The notes: a model not told the origin generated them from the letters alone. 64,000 bases of DNA from Candidatus Marsarchaeota archaeon (GCA_023473665.1 JAMCYM010000002.1:307270-371269); one strand, 5' to 3'. Shown: positions 7,636-16,809, numbered from the stretch's first letter. Program-made: numbers and translations.

Positions 7636-9165
7636 TCACGCTACGGTGTCAGGCGTTAACATTATCTCTTCCTTCAGTTCGTCGACCTCGGTGTTGAGAT
7701 ACTTGCTCCTTATCTGTTCCCATTCCTCAAAGGTTGCGGTAGAGCGCAGTCGCCTGAGCAGCGCGTTGTCAAGGTCTCCCACCGCCATCGGCTCCATGCT
7801 GCTGATGAATGCGATTTCATCCGGGTCCAGCCCCATCCTTGCAGCCAGCCTGTGGTTGGATGAAAGGTGGGCCTGTATGAGTATGTTGGAGAATTCGTCA
7901 GCATCCTCTGAAGTTATTCGTACCCTACCAATCATGGTGCGCAGATCCTCTCGCGTCTTCCTGCTTTTTATCGCATACGGGCCAGTGCGCTCAAGCCATT
8001 TCCCGTTCACCACCTGCCATATCTCCAGCGCTTTGTCAAGTGTTACCTGTTCGCCGTTCCTCAGCTTATCCAGTGCAATCTTGAATTCGTCATCCTTTGC
8101 AGCTTCATTGAGCGCCTCATTGAGCCAACTGGCGTTTTCAGCCAGATACTTCTTGCTGTATGCAGTCCATCTCAGGCTAGTGAGGTCTGTGCTTACTTGT
8201 TTGCTGTAATCTTTGCCGCCATGCCTAACCTTGTCCATGAGCCCCATTGAGATTACACTGTACGGCTGCTTCTTGAATTCGCCTTCGCTGAAGAAATCCG
8301 CAATTCTCCTGACATAATCGAGGTCGCCGCCGTGTAGGTAGGCATACCTTATCATGTGGGCCATGCGCTCAAGATAGGCAAGCGCCGCAAGGTGCGCCAT
8401 GTCATTTATGAAAGACTTCTCGTCTATCGAGTGAATGTCTTGTAGGTTGCCGATGAACTTTTCACCGGCTCTGTCCTTAAACACAGTAGAATTCTCGAAG
8501 CGCTCCCACTCTGGAACTGCGCTTAAAGCAGCGCCGAAGGCATGCGTCGAAACGTACAGGCCCTTGGCCTCGTCATTAAGATTTGCTATTATTCTCCAGA
8601 CCTCAAAGCTATCTGAATCAGCGAGCTGGTCCTTGTGGGCTATAGCATTTAGTGCATCGAATATTGTGACAACTTTGCCAGAATTGAATGGATATCCCAT
8701 CTTAAATTTGGACAGATATTCATACGCCATATCATCTATACTTTGGTTTCCCGCATCTTTACTTTCGGTGCGCAGTACGCCTTCGATAAGTGGCATTATG
8801 TCCATTATAGTAGCTGCAAGCCTACTGCCGACGCGATTTTCAAGCTCCTTGTATGCGGTTGGGGCGTTCTTCAAGAGATCATGCCGCGCCTTATCGTCGG
8901 CTGCAGCCTTTAGTTTTGCGGAAAGCTCTATTATACTCTCTCTTGTTCTCTCGTCTTCAATTCCTACGTGCTTGGCAAACGTCCAAAAGCCATCATGGAC
9001 GTAGTCCACTTCTTGCTCAATTTTTCCAGCCAGCTTGCCTGCCCTTCTCGATTGCCAGTTAGTGAAAAAGTTCCAGTGATACTGCTCCCAGATATTCATA
9101 CGGGTATCATATTCTTTCCCCTGCTCGTTTACATTTTTATCGTGCGCGTTTACCGTGGTGGCCAT
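7636..9165 (-). CDS. Large helical protein of unknown function
   Basis: About 509 aa, predicted almost entirely helical, soluble and charged, without zinc motifs or membrane segments. I recognise no family. The start at 9165 (MATTVN) is chosen because a TATA box (CCTATAAATATATTG, 9192-9205 on this strand) predicts transcription to begin near 9172. The upstream in-frame Met at 9234 lies before the promoter. Codon use is slightly more A/T-rich than the ribosomal protein genes upstream, suggesting a lineage-specific gene. Confidence 0.75.
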   Translation of the reverse strand: MATTVNAHDKNVNEQGKEYDTRMNIWEQYHWNFFTNWQSRRAGKLAGKIEQEVDYVHDGFWTFAKHVGIEDERTRESIIELSAKLKAAADDKARHDLLKNAPTAYKELENRVGSRLAATIMDIMPLIEGVLRTESKDAGNQSIDDMAYEYLSKFKMGYPFNSGKVVTIFDALNAIAHKDQLADSDSFEVWRIIANLNDEAKGLYVSTHAFGAALSAVPEWERFENSTVFKDRAGEKFIGNLQDIHSIDEKSFINDMAHLAALAYLERMAHMIRYAYLHGGDLDYVRRIADFFSEGEFKKQPYSVISMGLMDKVRHGGKDYSKQVSTDLTSLRWTAYSKKYLAENASWLNEALNEAAKDDEFKIALDKLRNGEQVTLDKALEIWQVVNGKWLERTGPYAIKSRKTREDLRTMIGRVRITSEDADEFSNILIQAHLSSNHRLAARMGLDPDEIAFISSMEPMAVGDLDNALLRRLRSTATFEEWEQIRSKYLNTEVDELKEEIMLTPDTVA

Positions 9166-9199
9166 AGCATCATTACGTATATTGAGCAATTCAATATAT

Positions 9200-9865
9200 T
9201 TATAGGTTTTTAGAGTCCGTTTTGTGCACTGCACTCAGGCCGTGCAGACACACGCTATTCAGCGGGCATTCCAAGCATTTGGGCACGGTCTTGCAGTAGT
9301 TCTTGCCCAGCTCCACGAACTGTGCGTGCATGTCCTTGTACAGCCCGACGTCCTTCTTGACTCTAGACTCGAAAAACCTTTGCAGCTCGCCATAGCTGAT
9401 TTTCTCGTCAATGCCCGTGATCCTGTGCATCGCTCGCCGCGTATAAGCGTCAACGACGAAAACGGGCTTCTCTGCCGCGTAGAGCACTATGGAATCTGCT
9501 GTCTCCTCGCCTATGCCGTTGAGCGAGAGAAGCTCGTTCCTCAGCTCGGCCGCATTGCGTGAAAAGAAGCGCTCCAGCGTGCCGTAGTTGCTTAGTATGT
9601 AGGAGCAGGCGCCCTTCAACCTCCATGCCTTCTGCCTGTAGAAGCCGCTCGGCCTGATGTATGACTCGAGTTTACCTATGTCGATGTTCGCAAGCCTTTT
9701 CAGGTTTAGGGCATGCGCGCGCTTCAGATTGGCGAGCGCCTTCTCGACGTTCTTCCAAGATGTCTGCTGCGTCAGTATCGCGCCGACAAGGATCTCGAAC
9801 TTTGTGTCGCCGGGCCACCAGTCCAGGAAGCCGAAGCGCCTGCGCAGCAGCGCGTATATCTCCAT
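9200..9865 (-). CDS. HhH-GPD DNA glycosylase, endonuclease III-like with Fe-S motif
   Basis: Base-excision repair glycosylase fold. The helix-hairpin-helix is LNGIGEETADSIVLYA and the catalytic Asp is in VVDAYTRR. A C-terminal cysteine cluster (C-X5-C-X2-C-X5-C) should hold a 4Fe-4S cluster, although the first spacing is one shorter than the usual X6. The lyase Lys of endonuclease III (GxKTA) is Glu here, so a monofunctional MagIII- or Mig-like glycosylase is expected. The Met at 9865 is the likely start, overlapping nothing and lying just below the L11 stop; a longer frame to 9949 runs into rpl11. Confidence 0.82.
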   Translation of the reverse strand: MEIYALLRRRFGFLDWWPGDTKFEILVGAILTQQTSWKNVEKALANLKRAHALNLKRLANIDIGKLESYIRPSGFYRQKAWRLKGACSYILSNYGTLERFFSRNAAELRNELLSLNGIGEETADSIVLYAAEKPVFVVDAYTRRAMHRITGIDEKISYGELQRFFESRVKKDVGLYKDMHAQFVELGKNYCKTVPKCLECPLNSVCLHGLSAVHKTDSKNL

Positions 9866-9882
9866 CGGCGCGGCGCCTGCGC

Positions 9883-10353
9883 TCACGACACCTTCAGCTG
9901 TCCCGAGTTTATCTTCGCTATGACCGCCCTCGGATCCTCGTTCTCGCACTTCACCCCCATGCTCTTGCAGGTGCCGAGCACCTGCTTGACTTTGTCGGCG
10001 AAAGCATTGCCGTATATCGACGCTTCCTTCGATTTCGCTATTTTCTTGACCTGCTCCATGGTGAGGCTGCCGATCGTCTCATCCTTGGTCTTTGCTCCGG
10101 CAGGAGCCCCGAGCTCCTTGAGTATCAGCGCACTCGTGGGCGGAGCCCCGACCTCCACCCTGAAGGCCTTGCTCGACATATCGACAATGACCTTCACAGG
10201 TATCTTTATGCCTGCGAACTCCCCGGTCTTCTTGTTTATCTCGCCCACTATCGCGCCTATGTTGACGCCGAGAGGCCCAAGGGCAGGCCCGAACGGGGGC
10301 CCGGCAGTAGCCTTGCCTCCCTCTACCAGCCCGGATATTGTGATCTCGCTCAT
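9883..10353 (-). CDS. rpl11: Ribosomal protein uL11
   Basis: Large-subunit GTPase-centre protein. The N-terminal domain reads GGKATAGPPFGPALGPLG and VNIGAIVGEIN, nearly diagnostic for L11. The C-terminal rRNA-binding domain follows (GSLTMEQVKKIAKSKE, and a GTCKSMGVKCE ending). 156 aa is normal for archaea. It lies 29 bp downstream of spt5, the usual archaeal spt5-rpl11 order. No rpl1 or rpl10 follows. Confidence 0.96.
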   Translation of the reverse strand: MSEITISGLVEGGKATAGPPFGPALGPLGVNIGAIVGEINKKTGEFAGIKIPVKVIVDMSSKAFRVEVGAPPTSALILKELGAPAGAKTKDETIGSLTMEQVKKIAKSKEASIYGNAFADKVKQVLGTCKSMGVKCENEDPRAVIAKINSGQLKVS

Positions 10354-10382
10354 CTACTCGCCTTGTGAAACGTCAATGCCCG

Positions 10383-10838
10383 TCATGCGCCCTCTGCGCT
10401 CTTCGCCTTCTGTATTATCTTGGCTGTGTTCATCTTCGTCGTTATCGGTATTGGCACCACCACGTCCATGAGCTCCACGGTTATGTCGCTCTTCGCGTCA
10501 TCGACCTTCAGCACCCGAGCCTTGTAGCCCTTGAACGGCCCGCTCGTGAACTCTATGGTGTCGTCCTTCTCTATCTCCTGCACGGCCGTGCTTATCTTTA
10601 TGAGCTTCTCCACGTCCTCGGTGCTCAGCGGCTTCGATAGCATGCCGCGTATGTTGTGCTCCTTGCTTATGAAGCTCCTGCAAGAGAGCTCCTCCTCGGC
10701 CTCAACTATTATGTAGCCGCGCACGCCATCGACAACTATTATCGAATAGATCGGCAGGTCTGTCTTGCTCGCCTTGTTCTGGAGCATGCTGGCTGCGATG
10801 CGCTCCTGGCCCGACGTTACCTTCACTACGAAATACAC
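10383..10838 (-). CDS. spt5: Transcription elongation factor Spt5 (archaeal NusG)
   Basis: A 151-aa protein with an NGN domain (YFVVKVTSGQE start, GYIIVEAE) followed by a KOW domain (FTSGPFKGYKARVLKVD at about 103-120). It binds the RNA polymerase clamp as a processivity factor, normally with Spt4. No secE gene lies upstream, where Trm5 is divergent. Start is ATG at 10838. Confidence 0.95.
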   Translation of the reverse strand: MYFVVKVTSGQERIAASMLQNKASKTDLPIYSIIVVDGVRGYIIVEAEEELSCRSFISKEHNIRGMLSKPLSTEDVEKLIKISTAVQEIEKDDTIEFTSGPFKGYKARVLKVDDAKSDITVELMDVVVPIPITTKMNTAKIIQKAKSAEGA

Positions 10839-10911
10839 TGAATCACGGCCGCATAGCCTATGCGCATGAACCTTTTTATTGCATGCGAGACAGATTCATG
10901 CTGTGTTATAC

Positions 10912-12003
10912 ATGCTGCACCTTCGCGTTGAGAAGGCCAAAGCGGAGCACGCTAAGGCGCTTCTCGGCGAATTCGGCCTGCTCAACAGGAAGATGATGGT
11001 CCAGAATAGCGCACGCTATGTGTTGTTTCCTATTCTTTTAGATGCGCAAAAGACTAAAAAGGTTCTTGAGAGGCTGGGCGGCGGCACCAAGCTCGTTGAT
11101 AGGCAGGGAGTGCCGAACGCCAGGCGCGTTAGCTACTACGACCTGCTCTCGGAAAGGCTCTCGAAGAGGGAGCTGGCGCTCGTCGCAAGGGGCTACGAGG
11201 GATTGGGCAATATAGCCATAGTGGAGTTGCGCGGCGACATCGGCAGCAAGGAGAAGATGGTAGGCCGCTCAATTGCAGAGGCAAATCCGCGCATAAGCAC
11301 CGTGCTCGCGAAAGCGGGTGCTGTGCACGGCACTTACAGGACAAGAAGGCTCAGGCGCATCTACGGAAAGAGCACTTACATGGCCCATTACAAGGAGAAC
11401 GGGTGCAGCTTCGCGTTCGACGTCAGGAAGGCCTTCTTCTCGGCCGCGCTCTCATTCGAGCGCGGGAGGATAGACGCGCTGGTAGGGGATGGCGAGGCCG
11501 TTGCCGTGCCGTTCGCGGGAGTGGGCCCGTTCGCTATAGAGATAGCCAAGCACCATCCACATTCGCGCGTGCTTGCGATAGAGCTGAATGCTGATGCATA
11601 CAGGTACATGAAAGCCAACATGAAGCTTAACCGCGTCGCCAATCTAGAGGCCGTTCATGGGGATTTCGCGGCAGTTGCGGAGAGGCGCAAGGGCTTCGCG
11701 GACCGCGTGGTGGTGCCCATGCCGAAGACCAGCCTGGACTTCATGTCCGCGATATGCGCGATAGCGAAGGCGCACGCGAGCGTGCATCTGTACGCATTCT
11801 GCGGTGCGGGCAAGCAAGATGAGCTCAAGAAGGAAATCGCTGCAAAGGCACTGGCAATGGGGCGTAAGGTGCGTTTTGTCGGCGAGCGCATGGTGCGCCC
11901 ATATTCGAGGAACGAGGTAGAGATGGTCTTCGATATTGTTTTATCGAGACGCGCTCAGCGCAGCCGGTCGTTGATCTCGGCAAGGTCGATGAGGCGCCTG
12001 TAG
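10912..12003 (+). CDS. trm5: tRNA (guanine-N1-)-methyltransferase Trm5-like
   Basis: Class I SAM methyltransferase related to Trm5, which makes m1G37 (and wyosine intermediates) in archaeal tRNAs. The SAM-binding FAGVGPFAIEIAK is followed by VLAIELNADAYRYMKANMKLN and the catalytic-site-like DRVVVPMPKTSLDF, which in Trm5 is usually NLP; here it is PMPKT. A TATA box at about 10870-10881 puts transcription start near 10902, supporting ATG 10912 over 10879. It converges with htpX and overlaps its 3' end by 49 bp. Confidence 0.85.
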   Translation: MLHLRVEKAKAEHAKALLGEFGLLNRKMMVQNSARYVLFPILLDAQKTKKVLERLGGGTKLVDRQGVPNARRVSYYDLLSERLSKRELALVARGYEGLGNIAIVELRGDIGSKEKMVGRSIAEANPRISTVLAKAGAVHGTYRTRRLRRIYGKSTYMAHYKENGCSFAFDVRKAFFSAALSFERGRIDALVGDGEAVAVPFAGVGPFAIEIAKHHPHSRVLAIELNADAYRYMKANMKLNRVANLEAVHGDFAAVAERRKGFADRVVVPMPKTSLDFMSAICAIAKAHASVHLYAFCGAGKQDELKKEIAAKALAMGRKVRFVGERMVRPYSRNEVEMVFDIVLSRRAQRSRSLISARSMRRL

Positions 12004-12935
12004 GTCGGAGGGTGCGTGGCGAAGAGGGAATTGAGCCCGCCGAACAGGCTGTGCTTCGGCTTCGAGCCCGCAAGCAGTGTCTCCACATTTACGCCGGGCA
12101 GCAGCCGCTTGAGCTCTGGCATGTGCTCTCTTATCTCGGCAATGTCCTTGTCTGCGCTGAAAAAGTCCATTATGTAGAGCGACCTTGCTATGGTCGAGTC
12201 CTGGCCTGGCTTCTGGTTGGCGGAGTTTGATGCTGTAATCTTCAGCAACGCCGACGCCAGGTAGCCCGGCTGCTGGGTGGAGTTTGCAGAGTACTCGTCC
12301 GCAAAGCTTTCCCTCACCCTCGACAGCGACAGCATGAGCAGCTCTGAGATGAAGTACACGACGAACGCGATGAGCCCGAACAGCACCAGATACGAATCGT
12401 TGTTGCGGCTGCCGCCGAATATGCTGCTGAACAGCAGGCTCTGCGCGACTATGTAGGCGAGGAGCGGTATGAACGACACCATCGTTATGACTACGATGTC
12501 GTTGTGCTTCAGGTGCCCTATCTCGTGCGCGAGCACAGCCCTCAGCTCGTTAGCGTCTAACAGCGGCAGCAGCCCCTCATGCACGACAAGCGTCGCGCTC
12601 TTCTTGGTGCGGCCGAACACGAACGCATTAGGCTCCTTGGCGGGCGCTATCGCTATCCTCGGCACGGGCACGTCGGCCTGCTGAGAGAGCTCCTCCACCA
12701 GCTTGTGGAGCTGCGGGTACTCGTCATCCTTTATGTAGCGGATGCGCGAGAACATGGCCATTATGTGCGGTGATATGTACCACTGGAACAGGAAGAAGAG
12801 CGCTGCTATCGCGACTATCGGATAGATGCCGGCCCCGGCATACAGAAGCAACGCATAGATTATGCCGAAGCCTATCGCGAACGACAGTATCAGCGTGATG
12901 TACATCCTGAACCTAAGGTCGCCGGCAGTAATCAT
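11955..12935 (-). CDS. htpX: HtpX-type M48 membrane metalloprotease
   Basis: Zinc protease for quality control of membrane proteins. Two N-terminal transmembrane helices are followed by the HEIGH zinc motif (residues 137-141), two more helices, and the third zinc ligand region RESFADEYSA. Start is ATG 12935 (MITAGDLRF); the frame extends to 13034 but without family similarity. About 326 aa, a usual size. The 3' ends of htpX and trm5 overlap convergently, so antisense effects are possible. Confidence 0.93.
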   Translation of the reverse strand: MITAGDLRFRMYITLILSFAIGFGIIYALLLYAGAGIYPIVAIAALFFLFQWYISPHIMAMFSRIRYIKDDEYPQLHKLVEELSQQADVPVPRIAIAPAKEPNAFVFGRTKKSATLVVHEGLLPLLDANELRAVLAHEIGHLKHNDIVVITMVSFIPLLAYIVAQSLLFSSIFGGSRNNDSYLVLFGLIAFVVYFISELLMLSLSRVRESFADEYSANSTQQPGYLASALLKITASNSANQKPGQDSTIARSLYIMDFFSADKDIAEIREHMPELKRLLPGVNVETLLAGSKPKHSLFGGLNSLFATHPPTYRRLIDLAEINDRLR

Positions 12936-13052
12936 GGAATCAGAGCTAGATGTAATTAGTATAACATGCACGTTATAACATTTAATAGTTTGGCAAATGC
13001 CTGCGCTTTTGCGCCTGGTAAGGCGGCGTACCATATCTGTGTCGTCAGCGAC

Positions 13053-13062
13053 AGGGATAAAT
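13053..13062 (+). promoter_or_regulatory. TATA box of scpA-scpB
   Basis: GATAAATACC lies about 45-50 nt upstream of the scpA ATG. It predicts a leader of about 20 nt. Confidence 0.45.
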
Positions 13063-13105
13063 ACCTTCCTGACGCATTAACTCTGACCGGTTCAGAGGCA
13101 TTCGG

Positions 13106-13834
13106 ATGGCGGGCGTAGTAGAGACCGTCGTATCTTCGCCCAAGGCGGACTTCAACATAGAGGAGCTTGTGAAGAACGCCACGTGGAGGGAATTGCTTGT
13201 AGGCCTGGTGGAGAGCAACGAGCTCAATCCATGGGACATAGACATAGTGCGCATGGTGGAAAGCTACGTGGACGTAGTGAAGCGCATGAAGGTGCTCGAC
13301 CTGTTCGTGCCGGCCAACATAATGCTTGCCGCCTCGATATTGGTGAGGATGAAGAGCGACAGCATCGAGATATTCAGCCGCGAGGAGCCTCAGGCGGAGC
13401 CAGAGGCGGAGCAGGCGCCTGGCCAGCGCGTCCTTCCTGGCGTCGAGGCTCTTACGCCGAGGGCGAGGCAGCAGCCCCGCAAGCGCATAACGCTGGCTGA
13501 GCTGATGGACGCGTTGGATGATGCCATGAAGCTGGAGCAGCGCCGCGAGCAGCGCGCCGTGGCAGAGGCCACGCCCATGCAGTTCTACGTAAACAATTAT
13601 GACATAGACGAGAGGATTGAGCTGGTATACGAGCTCGTGAAGAGCAAGATCGATGCCTACAAGACAACGACGTTCGCCAGCCTGGCCGAGGGATTCAACA
13701 GCTCGGAGAGCATGCTGCTCGACCTGTTCGTGCCGCTGCTCTTCCTCGCGCACAAGGCGCGCATATCGATGAGGCAGGACAGCTTCTTCGACGAGATATT
13801 CATAGTGCTTGGGGATGCGCATGCAGCAGAGTAA
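13106..13834 (+). CDS. scpA: Segregation and condensation protein A (kleisin)
   Basis: Kleisin that bridges SMC heads. The N-terminal half (LVESNELNPWDIDI, VLDLFVPANIMLAASILVRMKS) is diagnostic for ScpA. A Glu/Pro-rich linker covers about 95-125 and a C-terminal winged helix binds SMC (TFASLAEGF, LFLAHKARISMRQD). 242 aa is normal. scpB overlaps its 3' end, so the two are translationally coupled. No smc gene is in the window. Confidence 0.93.
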   Translation: MAGVVETVVSSPKADFNIEELVKNATWRELLVGLVESNELNPWDIDIVRMVESYVDVVKRMKVLDLFVPANIMLAASILVRMKSDSIEIFSREEPQAEPEAEQAPGQRVLPGVEALTPRARQQPRKRITLAELMDALDDAMKLEQRREQRAVAEATPMQFYVNNYDIDERIELVYELVKSKIDAYKTTTFASLAEGFNSSESMLLDLFVPLLFLAHKARISMRQDSFFDEIFIVLGDAHAAE

Positions 13835-14309
13835 GGTCGACGCAGACACCAAGCGCCTGATAGAGGCCGCACTCTTCGTGACCGGCAAGGCGATGAGCGC
13901 CGAGGAGCTGGCGCAAGCCATTGGCGTGGTGTCGCTCGGCTACATCAACAGCGCGCTGAAGGAGCTTGAGGGAGAGTACGCATCGAGAGACGGAGCGCTG
14001 CGCATACTGTCTATAGGCAACAAGTACATGATGGGATTGGCAGAGCCATACGCGACGAAGGTCAACGGATTGGCCGGGCAGCCGGACATAAGCAAGGGCG
14101 CGCTGCGCATACTCGCATATGTGAGCAGGAACGAGCCCATCTACCAGAACGCCGTAGTAAAGGCGTTCGGCAGCTCGACATATGATTACGTGAAAGAGCT
14201 CGTAGAGAACGATTTCCTCGACACAAAGCGCGTAGGCCGAACCAAGAAGCTCCAGACAACCGACAAGTTCCGCGAGTACTTCAGCCTTGGCGAGAGCAAA
14301 GGCAACTAG
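13815..14309 (+). CDS. scpB: Segregation and condensation protein B
   Basis: Tandem winged-helix partner of ScpA. The pattern IEAALFVTGKAMSAEELAQAIG is the ScpB N-terminal wHTH, and ALRILAYVSRNEPIYQNAVVKAFG plus VGRTKKLQTTDKFREYF is the second. The start overlaps scpA by 20 bp; ATG 13815 or ATG 13821 are both possible, and TTG 13809 is less likely. Confidence 0.93.
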   Translation: MRMQQSKVDADTKRLIEAALFVTGKAMSAEELAQAIGVVSLGYINSALKELEGEYASRDGALRILSIGNKYMMGLAEPYATKVNGLAGQPDISKGALRILAYVSRNEPIYQNAVVKAFGSSTYDYVKELVENDFLDTKRVGRTKKLQTTDKFREYFSLGESKGN

Positions 14310-14310
14310 G

Positions 14311-14868
14311 TCAATAGGTGGGCCTTTCCTCGTCGACGCCCTCCCTTGCATTGATGGCCCTTGCGGCCCAGAACAGGTACGATGAGAGCCTGTTGAGGTA
14401 TTTCTCTATCGCGGGATTGAGTTTCCTGCCGTTGGCCTTGTGCATCAGCTCCACTATGGTGCGTTCAGTGCGCCTTGCAACTGTAGCTGCTAAATCCAAA
14501 TAGGCGGCGCCCGCCGGGCCACCCGGCAGCACGAATGATTTCAGCTTGTGCGCCCTGCCTCCAACTTCCTCTACGGCCTGCTGAAGCGCCTCGACGTCAG
14601 AATCTGCTATCGCGCGCTTAGGGGTGAAGCGCTTGTCGGCTATCGATGCCAGCTCTGCACCTATCACGAAGAGCTCGTTCTGTATGAAGTGCACCTGCTT
14701 CGACACCATCTCGTCGCTGACGTTCTGGAGAGCAACTCCGAGCCATGCGTTGAGCTCGTTGATGTCGCCGATCGCATGCACCAGCGGGTCATTCTTCAGC
14801 ACGCGGCCGCCGCCCATGATCGTAGAGCCGCTGTCGCCTGTGCCGGTATAGAACTGCGAAGCCACCAC
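14311..14868 (-). CDS. ATP:cob(I)alamin adenosyltransferase (PduO type)
   Basis: Converts cob(I)alamin to adenosylcobalamin. The N-terminal TGTGDSGST (8-16) binds ATP, and VARRTERTIVEL plus LNRLSSYLFWAARAIN form the conserved cobalamin and nucleotide site helices. 185 aa is typical. Convergent with scpB (1-bp gap). No B12-dependent enzyme is seen in the window, so its client is unknown; salvage of scavenged cobalamin is likely. Confidence 0.93.
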   Translation of the reverse strand: MVASQFYTGTGDSGSTIMGGGRVLKNDPLVHAIGDINELNAWLGVALQNVSDEMVSKQVHFIQNELFVIGAELASIADKRFTPKRAIADSDVEALQQAVEEVGGRAHKLKSFVLPGGPAGAAYLDLAATVARRTERTIVELMHKANGRKLNPAIEKYLNRLSSYLFWAARAINAREGVDEERPTY

Positions 14869-14905
14869 ATCGCCTCGTCAAACACCAATTGACTGGATGT
14901 GCAAG

Positions 14906-14920
14906 TCTATATATATTTGG
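14906..14920 (+). promoter_or_regulatory. TATA box with TATATTTGG motif
   Basis: The string ends in TATATATTTGG, 29 nt before ATG 14949. The same TATATTTGG form occurs before three other unknown genes in this window. Confidence 0.5.
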
Positions 14921-14948
14921 ATTAGACAAAAAGCACAATTGGTTCGTT

Positions 14949-15389
14949 ATGCAAACAACAAAACCGCACATACAAAAATCAAAGCCGGTTTATGCGAACG
15001 GTTTCCTGAAATACTGCCTGTTCGACGGCAAGCCGCTCCTGCCAACCGACTGGGTAGAGGGGCGCACTGCTGGTACCGAATCATACCAGATAAAGTGCCC
15101 TGCATGCAAGACCGTATACAACCGGTTCAGGGACGAGAGCGATCCCAAAAGCACTGGGAAAACCTACTATATGAGAATGGGAGAGGGGGAGCTGTATTGG
15201 CGCTGCATAGAATGCGACACGCCGGCGATAATGGCAAGGGTGGAGGTACCGATCTACAGCCATTCGCCATCTAAGTTCATCAATGCAATAAAAGCAGCGC
15301 TCAGCGAGAAAGACACGGAATACATACTTTATTGCCCGAATTGCGATAAAGAGGCAGCGCCGGCAAAGCTCAGGAAGGCCAATCCCTGA
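14949..15389 (+). CDS. Zinc-ribbon protein, unknown
   Basis: About 146 aa with three Cys pairs: CPAC near residue 50, CIEC near 85 and CPNC near 130, so one or two zinc ribbons are likely. Aromatic-rich strands between them fit a small beta domain. The start at 14949 follows from the TATA box at 14906-14920; the ORF extends upstream of the promoter. Position next to tRNA-Val gives no functional clue. Not recognised. Confidence 0.72.
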   Translation: MQTTKPHIQKSKPVYANGFLKYCLFDGKPLLPTDWVEGRTAGTESYQIKCPACKTVYNRFRDESDPKSTGKTYYMRMGEGELYWRCIECDTPAIMARVEVPIYSHSPSKFINAIKAALSEKDTEYILYCPNCDKEAAPAKLRKANP

Positions 15390-15472
15390 GCTTGCCCAAC
15401 GCCTTTGCTGCAGGCCCGGCGTCTCGCGAAAACTGCAAGAGTTAATAAGCTTTTATGCGCTTGACTATTCGC

Positions 15473-15544
15473 GGGCCTGTGGTCGAATGGTAAGACGTTA
15501 CCTTCACAAGGTAAAGATCGGGAGTCCGATTCTCCCCGGGCCCA
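15473..15544 (+). tRNA. tRNA-Val (CAC)
   Basis: Cloverleaf with acceptor GGGCCTG/CGGGCCC (one G-U pair), anticodon stem TTACC/GGTAA, loop TTCACAA (anticodon CAC) and a T arm with loop AGTCCGATT-type sequence. Discriminator A, no CCA, no intron. It complements the GAC isoacceptor at 2203-2274. Confidence 0.92.
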
Positions 15545-15611
15545 TTCCGTCCGTTGCCTCCCCTTCTGCTCAGGTATAAAAACACGCGCATGCATTCTGG
15601 TTTGTGGTATT

Positions 15612-16694
15612 ATGCGTAGCATGCGCGACAGACTCAATAGCGTGTTTTCGGAAAGCGGGTTCGATGCGCTTGTGCTGATGAACACCGAGGAGAAGGACGC
15701 GAACTTCACCTATCTCACTGGCTTCTATGGCGGTGTGTTCGAGCAGGACGTGCTTATAGCATTCCCGAAAAGGATGGTGCTGCTTACCTCAAAGCTTGAG
15801 GCAGGCATAGCGACGGAGCAGCGACCGAGGGAGATGGAGGTCGTAGTCGTGGACAAGCGCGAGAAATTTCAGAAAGAGCTTGCCCTGCACCTCAAGGGCA
15901 AGAGGGTCGGAATCAACGGCAGCTACCTGCCGTATGCCTATTACAGGCTGATAAGAAAGTATGCGAAGGCAAAGAGCATCGGCGACGCGAGGGCCCTCTT
16001 CGCAAAAGCGAGAGAGATCAAGAGCCAGGGGGAAATAGACGCGATGCGCAAGGCGGTAAGCATAACAAAGAGGGCGCTAGGCGCCATACCTGAGTATTTC
16101 AATGAGGGCATGACCGAGCTGCAGCTCGCAGCAAGGTTCAACTACCTGATGATGGATTACGGCTCGCAGAAGCCCGCATTCGACAGCATTGTATCGTTCG
16201 GCGCAAACAGCGCGCTCCCGCACCACATGCCTGACTCGACAAGGCTGAGGCCGAACAGCATAGTGCTCATAGATGTCGGCGCCATGTACGGCAACTACTG
16301 CGCCGACATGACAAGGACGTTCATTTTCAGGCCAGACAAATCAAGCGGCAAATACGAGAGAATGGTCGCGATGCACAAGATAGTGGAGCAGGCGCAGAGG
16401 CTGGGCCTGGACAGCATAAGGCCGGGCGTTGACGGCCATGACGTGCACAAGAGGGTAGCGGACTTCATAGACGCTGCGGAGCACGGGCGCTACAAGGGCA
16501 AATTCATACATTCGCTGGGGCACAGCATAGGCCTGGAGGTGCACGATGTGGGAGGCGGCCTCGGCATGCAGAAAAACATGCTCAAGCCGGGCATGATAGT
16601 GAGCGACGAGCCAGGTATATACGTGCAGGGCTTCGGCGGGGTAAGGATAGAGGACGATGTGCTAGTGACGAAAGACGGAGCAAGGTTCCTATGA
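15612..16694 (+). CDS. pepQ: Xaa-Pro dipeptidase/aminopeptidase (M24)
   Basis: Pita-bread metallopeptidase cleaving X-Pro bonds. The creatinase-like N-terminal domain spans about 1-125. The metal ligands follow: Asp in LIDVGAMYG, Asp in CADMTRTF, His in HSLGHSIGLEVHD, Glu in SDEPGIYV and Glu in VRIEDDVLV. 360 aa is normal. A TATA box (GGTATAAAAAC, about 15574-15584) supports ATG 15612. The micro-ORF array starts about 115 bp after its stop, behind a separate promoter. Confidence 0.94.
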   Translation: MRSMRDRLNSVFSESGFDALVLMNTEEKDANFTYLTGFYGGVFEQDVLIAFPKRMVLLTSKLEAGIATEQRPREMEVVVVDKREKFQKELALHLKGKRVGINGSYLPYAYYRLIRKYAKAKSIGDARALFAKAREIKSQGEIDAMRKAVSITKRALGAIPEYFNEGMTELQLAARFNYLMMDYGSQKPAFDSIVSFGANSALPHHMPDSTRLRPNSIVLIDVGAMYGNYCADMTRTFIFRPDKSSGKYERMVAMHKIVEQAQRLGLDSIRPGVDGHDVHKRVADFIDAAEHGRYKGKFIHSLGHSIGLEVHDVGGGLGMQKNMLKPGMIVSDEPGIYVQGFGGVRIEDDVLVTKDGARFL

Positions 16695-16770
16695 TGGCGC
16701 ATACGGTGGCATGATAGCCGACGGACCGTGCTTCGAGCCAGGTAAGCTTACACACGAACAACGCAGGAAG

Positions 16771-16780
16771 ATATTTAAAG
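16771..16780 (+). promoter_or_regulatory. TATA box of the Gly/Ser micro-ORF array
   Basis: ATATTTAAAG is centred about 26 nt before 16801, where GGTGAAACT leads straight into the first ATG (16810). Transcription is therefore predicted to begin just before the array, independently of pepQ. Confidence 0.6.
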
Positions 16781-16809
16781 GCTACGATACAAGCGTAAGT
16801 GGTGAAACT

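Noticed and set aside
9883..9949. N-terminal extension of the glycosylase into rpl11
   Set aside because: The added residues are out-of-frame shadow of L11; the family domain starts at the Met at 9865.
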